Assembly: GCA_020720345.1 (NCBI GenBank)
Contig: DYOT01000048.1
Location: 1-6,715 of the forward strand
Reading direction: 5' to 3'
Source: Candidatus Caenarcanum sp.
Lineage (GTDB): Bacteria; Cyanobacteriota; Vampirovibrionia; Gastranaerophilales; UBA9971
DNA: 6,715 nt
The notes under the pieces are model-generated. The model saw only the letters and a program-made list of their open reading frames with translations. It did not search any database and had not been told where the DNA came from. This document shows, piece after piece, positions 1 to 5,363 of this stretch. The stretch's first letter is position 1; each line of letters starts with the position of its first letter. The translations under genes were made by a program, and so were the position numbers.

Positions 1-6
1 TATAAT
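1..6 (+). promoter_or_regulatory. possible -10 box for the SLH gene
   Basis: The window opens with a perfect TATAAT, 44 bases before the SLH start codon. This would place a transcription start near base 13 and give a short leader. The matching -35 element would lie outside the window, so the call rests on one hexamer in AT-rich DNA and is weak. Confidence 0.3.
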
Positions 7-50
7 CAGAGAATTATTTTGGGTAGCAGCTTAAATGGAGAAGAGTAAGA

Positions 51-1199
51 ATGAAGAAAGTCTTTGGTTTTTTAACCGCATTTTTGTTGGCGGGGCTGGT
101 TATTAATACCGCTTCTGCGAAAAACTTTACTGATCTTGAAAAAAGCCACTGGGCGTACAGTCAAATTCAGGCGCTTGCAAAAGATGAAGTTGTTGTTGGC
201 TATCCTGACGGGACTTTCATGCCTGACCAGCCTGTAACCAGGGCAGAATTTTCGACCATGGTCGTTAAGGCTTTGCGTCAGGAAAATTGTATTTTAAAGG
301 AAATTTATTACTTTGATGACTTGCCTCAGTACCATTGGGCTTATGATATGATTCAAAAAGCGCAGAGTTTCGACCTTTTAAAAGGTTATCCAGACGGAAC
401 TTTTCATCCTGATGAAAATATTGCCAAGGTTGATGCAGTTTCGATGATGATTGCTTCTGTTGAAACTCGTGATATATCCAAAGATGTTGCAAAAAAAGCG
501 TTAAAGGCTTACAAAGATGCTGATAAAATTCCGGCATGGGCGTTTATTAACGTCGGTAAAGCGGAAAAATTAATGGTAACTGCTCATAATCCTGCCAGCG
601 CAAATTTATTTGAACCTGAAAAAAAGATTACAAGGGCTGAAGTCGCTGCAAGCCTTTACAATATGAGAAAGCAAGCACTTAAAAGACCCAACTCTAAGCT
701 TGCTGAAGCAATGAAGCCTATTATATCTCAGGGAACAATTATTGATCCGGTAATTTTGGATGGAACCATTGCGACAATCCCTGCAGGAACTTTAATTCCT
801 GTTACTATTTTAAATGATGTAAGCAGCCAGAATAAAAATGGAAAAGGCGAAGTTTTTGTTACGCAAACAGGAGATAACCTTGTAACAAAAGAAAATTATC
901 TTTTAATTGCAAAAGGTTCTTATATTAACGGTGAAATATCTGACATAAAACCTGCCGTATATTTTATCAGAAATGGTAAAGTGATTTTGGAGACCCATAA
1001 TATTAACACTATCAGAAAACAAAAAGCTGATTTTCCCGGCGACATTAACTGGAAAATTAAAAAATATAAATGGTATCAAAAAGCAGTTAATTTTGTTGTA
1101 AAAGGAAGAAAAATTAAGCTTATGGAAGGCGACAATGTTTGTATAAAGCTCGGTAAGCCAATTAGAGTTGATTTAACAAACAGCACAATTTTGAAATAA
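51..1199 (+). CDS. exported three-SLH-domain protein with beta-rich C-terminal region
   Basis: Residues 1-23 form a Sec signal peptide: MKK, a hydrophobic core, then ASA as a likely signal peptidase I site before K24. Three S-layer homology repeats follow. The first (about 26-75) has HWAY, GYPDGTF and an intact TRAE at 63-66. The second (about 88-137) has HWAY and GYPDGTF but AKVD in place of TRAE. The third (about 154-206) has TRAE at 194-197 and a poorly matching middle. SLH repeats usually bind peptidoglycan or its attached polymers, and in cyanobacteria-like didermic cells they often tether the outer membrane to the wall. Residues 226-382 have no SLH match. They contain IPAGTLIPVTI (243-252) and IAKGSYINGEI (286-296), spaced like the 'PAGT...GS.v.G.v' pattern seen in VirB10/TrbI-like and cyanobacterial periplasmic domains; this resemblance is from memory and weak. 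No porin barrel is evident. The start is supported by GGAG at 37-40 and by the signal peptide. Export and SLH identity are secure; the exact role is unknown. Confidence 0.9.
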   Translation: MKKVFGFLTAFLLAGLVINTASAKNFTDLEKSHWAYSQIQALAKDEVVVGYPDGTFMPDQPVTRAEFSTMVVKALRQENCILKEIYYFDDLPQYHWAYDMIQKAQSFDLLKGYPDGTFHPDENIAKVDAVSMMIASVETRDISKDVAKKALKAYKDADKIPAWAFINVGKAEKLMVTAHNPASANLFEPEKKITRAEVAASLYNMRKQALKRPNSKLAEAMKPIISQGTIIDPVILDGTIATIPAGTLIPVTILNDVSSQNKNGKGEVFVTQTGDNLVTKENYLLIAKGSYINGEISDIKPAVYFIRNGKVILETHNINTIRKQKADFPGDINWKIKKYKWYQKAVNFVVKGRKIKLMEGDNVCIKLGKPIRVDLTNSTILK

Positions 1200-1209
1200 G
1201 CTGGATTTT

Positions 1210-1255
1210 AATAAAACAAAACCGACTGCCTTACAGCAGTCGGTTTTGTTTTATT
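1210..1255. terminator. strong bidirectional intrinsic terminator
   Basis: A perfect 20-bp inverted repeat (arms 1210-1229 and 1236-1255) flanks a 6-base loop. The inner part is GC-rich (CCGACTGC/GCAGTCGG). The outer part is A-rich on the left and T-rich on the right (GGTTTTGTTTTATT), so a U-rich tail forms on either transcript. It starts 10 bases after the SLH stop and ends 9 bases before the stop of the convergent small gene, so it most likely ends both transcripts. Confidence 0.92.
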
Positions 1256-1264
1256 CACTATATA

Positions 1265-1471
1265 TTATCCTTGTATGTCTAAGCCGTTTCGATCCTGTGG
1301 AGGTTGAGAAGGTTTATTAGCAAAAATGGAAGGCGGTTTAGGGTCGCCAAATTGTGCCCTTAATTCAGCTTTTGCCTGATCTAAAGTTATGCCATGCTGC
1401 TTAGCATAAACCTTTGCATGGTTATCAGGATTCATCCCCGGAGGAGGAAAACCTGTTTTGCCTACATTCAT
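1265..1471 (-). CDS. small proline-rich protein of unknown function (68 aa)
   Basis: I do not recognise this protein. The reading frame is supported by a strong ribosome binding site: AAGGAGAG on the minus strand, with AGGAG at 1479-1483 placed 7 bases before ATG. It is also supported by its neat fit between that site and the shared terminator. The protein has no signal peptide or membrane segment. Residues 7-16 are Gly/Pro-rich (GFPPPGMNP). Residues 17-42 look helical, with a break at HGI and the segment TLDQAKAELRAQFGDP. The remainder is a Pro/Gln/Asn-rich, probably disordered tail (PKPP, NKPSQPPQ). It has no cysteine, so a zinc ribbon can be excluded. It lies 172 bases downstream of pyruvate kinase on the same strand and may share its transcript or use its own promoter near 1524-1555. 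The frame is probably real; the function is open. Confidence 0.75.
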   Translation of the reverse strand: MNVGKTGFPPPGMNPDNHAKVYAKQHGITLDQAKAELRAQFGDPKPPSIFANKPSQPPQDRNGLDIQG

Positions 1472-1523
1472 AAAATCTCTCCTTTAACTAAATCTACAAT
1501 CCATATATACTTAATCTATTATT

Positions 1524-1555
1524 AGTATATATAATCATAAAGTATAATTAATCAA
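1524..1555 (-). promoter_or_regulatory. possible promoter for the 68-aa gene
   Basis: On the minus strand TTGATT (1550-1555) is followed after 16 bases by TATATA (1528-1533), and a TATACT overlaps at 1524-1529. The stretch is almost pure A+T, so chance matches are likely. The position, about 55 bases before the start codon, is suitable. Confidence 0.3.
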
Positions 1556-1643
1556 TAAAAATTCAAAGTTTAATAAAATTGTGATTTTTTGTTACATGAA
1601 AATAAAATAAAGAACCTTATGGCAAGACCGGTGGGAATAGCAG

Positions 1644-3089
1644 TTAAATAATTCCTGAAGAGCCAAGCTGGTGTACCCTGAGAAAATTTGTTTTTCCTGC
1701 GGTTAAATACGGCAGTCCGCCTGTCATAATTATTTTATCGCCTGCATTAAGAAAGGTGTCTTTTACTAATAATTCATCTATTTCTTTTAGCAGTTCCTCT
1801 GTGAAATGTGGTTTTAGCTGCATTTTGTAAGGATAAACTCCCCAAAAAAGATTCAACTGCCTGCAAATTTTCTCGTTATCAGAGATTGAAATTATTGGTG
1901 CTGTGGGTTTTGATTTGGACAGAAGTTTTGCTGTATATCCTGTTCTTGTAAGAGCAACGATTGCATTAATTTCAACTTCTGAAAGCATTTTGATAATGGC
2001 AGAAACAATCGCCTGAGAATCAAGTTCATAAACATCATCGCTGATTTTGGGAATCTTGTTAAAATGCCCGAAATTGCTTGCCTCAACATTTTGGGAGATT
2101 TTTGTCATTATTTCAACAGCTTCTGCGGCATATTGTCCGACAGCAGTTTCACCGGACAACATTACAGCGTCAGTTCCATCTATAATAGCATTTGCGACAT
2201 CACTTGCCTCCGCTCTTGTGGGAATGGGTTCTTCAATCATGGATTCCAGCATTTGTGTAGCGGTAATTACAGGTTTTCTATGCAAATTGCACTCATTAAT
2301 AATTAATTTCTGAACAATCGGAACCTGCTCCGGCAAAATTTCAATCCCCAGATCTCCTCGTGCAACCATCACTCCATCTGAAACATGAATAATGGAAGAC
2401 AGGTTTTCCACAGCCTGAGGTTTTTCAATTTTGGCAATTACAGGAATATTTCCGTTAAATTCTCTCAAGTAATTTTTTGCTGTGATTATATCATCCTTAT
2501 CTCTTACAAAAGAAAGGGCGAGATAGTCAATATCATTTTCAACGGCAAATTTTATGTATTCCACGTCCCTGCCGGTAATGGCAGAAACACTTGTCGAGCC
2601 GGAATTTGGTATATTTAAACCTTTTCGTGTTTTTAACAGTCCTCCCCTTACAACCATGGTTTTTATTCTGTCAGAAAGTACTTCTTTTACGACAAGCTCA
2701 AGTTTTCCGTCATCAAGGAGAAGTTTATCCCCTATTTTTACATCTTTTATAATTCCGGGATAATCCACAGGAATAGTTCCGGCTTCATTGTTTTCTAATC
2801 CTGGCTTTAAAATAATTTCCCCGTTTTTTTCAAGATTTACAGGTTCAGTAAGATTTCCAATCCTGATTTTAGGACCCTGAAGGTCAAGAATTATTGCTAT
2901 ATATTCTCCCATCTCGCCGGAGATTTGCCTGATTAATTCTATACCCTGTTTATGTATTTCCATTGTTTCATGAGAGGAGTTTATCCTGAAAATCCTTGCT
3001 CCGGCTTCAATAAGCTCTCTTATTTTTTCCTCATTTCTTGAGTTTGGTCCTATAGTTGCTATTATTTTGGTTTTTGTAAATTCAGTCAT
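1644..3089 (-). CDS. pyk: pyruvate kinase
   Basis: This cytoplasmic glycolytic enzyme transfers phosphate from phosphoenolpyruvate to ADP, giving pyruvate and ATP. The 481 residues match the usual bacterial length without the extra C-terminal PEP-utiliser domain found in Bacillus-type enzymes. The N-terminal motif KIIATIGP (8-15) is followed by the substrate-site segment RINSSH (35-40), DLQGPKIR (69-76), and a B domain of about 72-168. The active-site signature IPVIAKIEKPQAV (215-227) contains catalytic Lys220 and metal ligand Glu222. Next come ARGDLG with metal ligand Asp246, TATQMLESM (276-284), and TRAEASDVANA followed by DAVMLSGETA. The C-terminal effector domain runs from about 356 and contains TRTGYTA (381-387), where sugar phosphates bind in relatives. 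The ATG is preceded by AGGAA (3096-3100) at 6 bases and by a good promoter. Leu70, Gln71, Lys74 and Ile77 suggest a potassium-independent type. All key catalytic residues are present. Confidence 0.98.
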   Translation of the reverse strand: MTEFTKTKIIATIGPNSRNEEKIRELIEAGARIFRINSSHETMEIHKQGIELIRQISGEMGEYIAIILDLQGPKIRIGNLTEPVNLEKNGEIILKPGLENNEAGTIPVDYPGIIKDVKIGDKLLLDDGKLELVVKEVLSDRIKTMVVRGGLLKTRKGLNIPNSGSTSVSAITGRDVEYIKFAVENDIDYLALSFVRDKDDIITAKNYLREFNGNIPVIAKIEKPQAVENLSSIIHVSDGVMVARGDLGIEILPEQVPIVQKLIINECNLHRKPVITATQMLESMIEEPIPTRAEASDVANAIIDGTDAVMLSGETAVGQYAAEAVEIMTKISQNVEASNFGHFNKIPKISDDVYELDSQAIVSAIIKMLSEVEINAIVALTRTGYTAKLLSKSKPTAPIISISDNEKICRQLNLFWGVYPYKMQLKPHFTEELLKEIDELLVKDTFLNAGDKIIMTGGLPYLTAGKTNFLRVHQLGSSGII

Positions 3090-3123
3090 TTTTTATTCCT
3101 GTATTTATTCTCAATATGCTTAC

Positions 3124-3152
3124 ATAAAATCATTTTAAGCCCTGAGTGTCAA
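3124..3152 (-). promoter_or_regulatory. sigma-70-like promoter of pyruvate kinase
   Basis: On the minus strand a perfect TTGACA (3147-3152) is separated by 17 bases from TTTTAT (3124-3129). The latter is preceded by TGA, an extended -10 motif. Transcription would start near 3117, leaving a leader of about 28 bases that carries the AGGAA ribosome binding site. Of the candidate promoters in the window this fits the consensus best. Confidence 0.65.
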
Positions 3153-3160
3153 ATATGACA
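3147..3160. promoter_or_regulatory. operator-like palindrome over the pyk -35 box
   Basis: TGTCA-AATA-TGACA is a perfect inverted repeat with 5-bp arms and a 4-base spacer. Its left arm is part of the TTGACA -35 element of the pyk promoter. A dimeric regulator bound here would block the promoter. A 10-base match in AT-rich DNA can arise by chance, so this is a candidate only. Confidence 0.3.
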
Positions 3161-4040
3161 TGTAACAGATTGTAAAGCAAAAAGACTAAAAATAAGCACT
3201 TTTTAAGAATATATTGTTTTTATATATGTAAGATATTTTACATATTTAAATAAAACATATTTTACATAACACATAAATGGAGGATTAAACATGTCTTTAG
3301 ATTTGGTATCAATTTTAAACCAGTACTGCAACCCTGCACCAATAAATATTACTGGATCAAAGGGTTCGTATGACAAAAGTACTTCAATCGGAAAATCCGC
3401 AAACGCAGGCAATGAACTTGGAACAATATTAAGTGGATCGAGCGCCTGGAAAGCAAAAAATTCTAATATAACATATTCAACAATGGACGGAGCAGCAGAA
3501 GGCAGCACCGGAGTAAAACTTGTTAATATAAATAATGCACTGGCATTTTCTACAGAGGCATTAATAGGCTTTGATAAAGATGAAGATGATTCAGTTACAG
3601 TAGCTGAATTTAACAAAGGCATAGCTGCTAAAAATTCCAGCCCATTTGCGAGCAGTATAGATTCCAGTTCATTAAAATTTGGAGAGACTGTCGATTTAAA
3701 CAGTGACGGCAAAATAGACGCCGGAGAATATTCAGCCTGGACGGTTTATCAGGACGGAATGAATAAAACTAATAATGACGATTCATATAATGCTGATGCA
3801 GCACAATATCTTAGAGACGGAAAAGTTACAGCAAGTGAATCAAAACAGGCAGAATCACTTGTAACTGCAGATTCAGACACAGTAAAAACAGAACTTCAGG
3901 CAATATATGACAGTAATAAAATTGCAGAGGTTAAAGAAGATTTTGAAATGCCTGATAAAGTTGAATCTACAAGTTCAAACAATATGATGCAAATATTAAT
4001 GATGTTAATCCAGATGATGTTCGGCGGGTCTACAAGCTCT
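3158..4040 (+). repeat. tandem duplication, copy 1 (883 bp)
   Basis: This block recurs at 4184-5066, offset by 1026 bp. Reading the two side by side I see one difference, A at 4032 versus G at 5058. The block covers a 133-base leader plus the first 250 codons of the EF-hand gene. Both edges are abrupt: pyk upstream sequence lies to the left and a diverged gene tail to the right. Confidence 0.95.
3224..3245. promoter_or_regulatory. inverted repeat in EF-hand leader, copy 1
   Basis: ATATGTAA-GATATT-TTACATAT is a perfect 8-bp inverted repeat with a 6-base spacer, 46 bases before the EF-hand start codon. A further TTTACATA half-site lies at 3261-3268. The arrangement resembles an operator for a dimeric regulator, but the base composition makes chance palindromes common. 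No convincing -35/-10 pair could be fixed in this leader. Confidence 0.35.
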
Positions 4041-4100
4041 TCAAACAGCAATCAATTCAGCGCAAGCAGTTTACTTTCATTACTTGGATTATCCGCTTAA
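3291..4100 (+). CDS. EF-hand protein, copy 1 (269 aa)
   Basis: This is probably a calcium-binding protein. Residues 95-106 form an EF-hand loop with Asp95, Asp97, Asp99, hydrophobic Val102 and Glu106; Asp replaces the usual Gly at loop position 6. Residues 135-146 form a canonical loop with Asp135, Asn137, Asp139, Gly140, Ile142, Asp143 and Glu146. A third, at 172-183 (RDGKVTASE), keeps positions 5, 6, 8 and 12 but lacks acidic residues at 1 and 3, so it is probably degenerate. There is no Sec signal peptide. Near the C-terminus, 230-246 is a Met-rich hydrophobic segment (NNMMQILMMLIQMMFGG), followed by a Ser/Asn linker and a SLLSLLGLSA tail. The ATG follows a strong GGAGG (3279-3283) at 7 bases. 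Its first 247 residues are identical to those of the gene at 4317-5120. The specific role, whether calcium sensor, buffer or exported protein, is unknown. Confidence 0.88.
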   Translation: MSLDLVSILNQYCNPAPINITGSKGSYDKSTSIGKSANAGNELGTILSGSSAWKAKNSNITYSTMDGAAEGSTGVKLVNINNALAFSTEALIGFDKDEDDSVTVAEFNKGIAAKNSSPFASSIDSSSLKFGETVDLNSDGKIDAGEYSAWTVYQDGMNKTNNDDSYNADAAQYLRDGKVTASESKQAESLVTADSDTVKTELQAIYDSNKIAEVKEDFEMPDKVESTSSNNMMQILMMLIQMMFGGSTSSSNSNQFSASSLLSLLGLSA

Positions 4101-4123
4101 AAATATACAATATTAGAAGACTC

Positions 4124-4157
4124 TAAAGCCCTTATCTTTAAGAAGATGAGGGCTTTA
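4124..4157 (+). terminator. hairpin between the EF-hand genes
   Basis: Arms 4124-4138 (TAAAGCCCTTATCTT) and 4143-4157 (AAGATGAGGGCTTTA) pair over 15 bp with one G-U wobble around a 4-base loop. It starts 23 bases after the stop codon of copy 1. The following bases (AGCTTTATAAAAA) are not a good T-run, so termination may be partial. It lies outside the duplicated block and has no counterpart after copy 2. Confidence 0.65.
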
Positions 4158-4183
4158 AGCTTTATAAAAATCGGGATTAGACA

Positions 4184-5066
4184 ACATGTAACAGATTGTA
4201 AAGCAAAAAGACTAAAAATAAGCACTTTTTAAGAATATATTGTTTTTATATATGTAAGATATTTTACATATTTAAATAAAACATATTTTACATAACACAT
4301 AAATGGAGGATTAAACATGTCTTTAGATTTGGTATCAATTTTAAACCAGTACTGCAACCCTGCACCAATAAATATTACTGGATCAAAGGGTTCGTATGAC
4401 AAAAGTACTTCAATCGGAAAATCCGCAAACGCAGGCAATGAACTTGGAACAATATTAAGTGGATCGAGCGCCTGGAAAGCAAAAAATTCTAATATAACAT
4501 ATTCAACAATGGACGGAGCAGCAGAAGGCAGCACCGGAGTAAAACTTGTTAATATAAATAATGCACTGGCATTTTCTACAGAGGCATTAATAGGCTTTGA
4601 TAAAGATGAAGATGATTCAGTTACAGTAGCTGAATTTAACAAAGGCATAGCTGCTAAAAATTCCAGCCCATTTGCGAGCAGTATAGATTCCAGTTCATTA
4701 AAATTTGGAGAGACTGTCGATTTAAACAGTGACGGCAAAATAGACGCCGGAGAATATTCAGCCTGGACGGTTTATCAGGACGGAATGAATAAAACTAATA
4801 ATGACGATTCATATAATGCTGATGCAGCACAATATCTTAGAGACGGAAAAGTTACAGCAAGTGAATCAAAACAGGCAGAATCACTTGTAACTGCAGATTC
4901 AGACACAGTAAAAACAGAACTTCAGGCAATATATGACAGTAATAAAATTGCAGAGGTTAAAGAAGATTTTGAAATGCCTGATAAAGTTGAATCTACAAGT
5001 TCAAACAATATGATGCAAATATTAATGATGTTAATCCAGATGATGTTCGGCGGGTCTGCAAGCTCT
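4184..5066 (+). repeat. tandem duplication, copy 2 (883 bp)
   Basis: This is the second copy of the block at 3158-4040, in direct orientation, with one visible base difference (5058). The gap between copies (4041-4183) holds the diverged tail of gene copy 1 and the hairpin. There are no transposase genes or terminal inverted repeats, so this is not an insertion sequence. Confidence 0.95.
4250..4271. promoter_or_regulatory. inverted repeat in EF-hand leader, copy 2
   Basis: This is the exact copy of the ATATGTAA-N6-TTACATAT palindrome at 3224-3245, in the same place relative to the downstream start codon. Because the whole leader is duplicated, its conservation between copies is not independent evidence of function. 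Confidence 0.35.
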
Positions 5067-5120
5067 AATACTCAAACAGATGGAAGTGCTTTTAATTCAT
5101 TACCCGGACTTATCTTTTAA
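4317..5120 (+). CDS. EF-hand protein, copy 2 (267 aa)
   Basis: This paralogue has residues 1-247 identical to the gene at 3291-4100, so it has the same two good EF-hand loops (95-106, 135-146), the degenerate third (172-183) and the Met-rich hydrophobic segment (230-246). It also has the same GGAGG ribosome binding site (4305-4309). It differs from residue 248: Thr becomes Ala, and the tail reads SSNTQTDGSAFNSLPGLIF instead of the Ser-rich SLLSLLGLSA ending. The two tails still align loosely (TTCATTAC..GGA..TTATC at DNA level), which suggests old paralogues whose bodies were homogenised. The duplicated leader means both are probably driven by the same signals. No clear intrinsic terminator follows; the downstream 80 bases are simply AT-rich. 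Confidence 0.88.
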   Translation: MSLDLVSILNQYCNPAPINITGSKGSYDKSTSIGKSANAGNELGTILSGSSAWKAKNSNITYSTMDGAAEGSTGVKLVNINNALAFSTEALIGFDKDEDDSVTVAEFNKGIAAKNSSPFASSIDSSSLKFGETVDLNSDGKIDAGEYSAWTVYQDGMNKTNNDDSYNADAAQYLRDGKVTASESKQAESLVTADSDTVKTELQAIYDSNKIAEVKEDFEMPDKVESTSSNNMMQILMMLIQMMFGGSASSNTQTDGSAFNSLPGLIF

Positions 5121-5231
5121 ATAATTTATTTAGATTTTTTTAAAATAATTATTAAAATATCATTCAAATAGCCCAGTAAAATTTTTAGTTTTTTCTCGAT
5201 ATATAAATTATATTGGGGAATCTTACAGAGA

Positions 5232-5363
5232 ATGAGCTTTGAAAAACTAAAACCGGCTGTTTCAGCTTTTAACGCTCCTGCTTCACACAGAGAGAAAATA
5301 GGGAAAGAAGGTTACTGTCTTGGGTTTGAATGGAATTTATCCCGTAAATTTTTATCCTTATAA
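5232..5363 (+). CDS. possible 43-codon upstream reading frame
   Basis: ATG at 5232 opens a frame of 43 codons (beginning MSFEKLKPAVSAFNAP) that ends in TAA at 5361-5363 and overlaps the first 44 bases of the TPR gene in another frame. The codons look plausible for this genome. The ribosome binding site is poor: GGGG at 5215-5218 is 13 bases away. I do not recognise the peptide. It could be a short leader frame coupling translation to the TPR gene, a remnant of an older N-terminus, or chance. No membrane segment or signal peptide is present. Confidence 0.25.
   Translation: MSFEKLKPAVSAFNAPASHREKIGKEGYCLGFEWNLSRKFLSL

Noticed and set aside
1591..1643. Intrinsic terminator directly after pyruvate kinase
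   Set aside because: The minus strand has T-rich sequence (TTCTTTATTTTATTTT) but no stem longer than the ACCGGT palindrome precedes it. Readthrough into the 68-residue gene remains possible.
2047..2763. Several plus-strand open frames inside the pyruvate kinase gene
   Set aside because: They overlap conserved catalytic regions of pyk on the other strand, have no ribosome binding sites, and their translations look random.
3158..3290. Riboswitch or structured RNA in the duplicated EF-hand leader
   Set aside because: The leader is almost all A+T with no conserved aptamer-like helices. Its perfect conservation between copies is explained by duplication or conversion.
3203..3712. 169-codon open frame antisense to EF-hand copy 1, repeated at 4229-4738
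   Set aside because: It lies opposite a well-supported gene with strong ribosome binding site and EF-hand motifs. Its presence in both copies only reflects the DNA duplication, and its low-complexity Ser/Ala/Leu content is typical of an antisense shadow.
3158..5066. Duplicated block as an insertion sequence or composite transposon
   Set aside because: No transposase, no terminal inverted repeats and no target-site duplication are visible at its edges. The repeated unit is simply a gene with its leader.
5121..5160. Terminator after EF-hand copy 2
   Set aside because: Only a 7-8 bp pure A+T stem with a long loop can be drawn, which is expected by chance in this composition.
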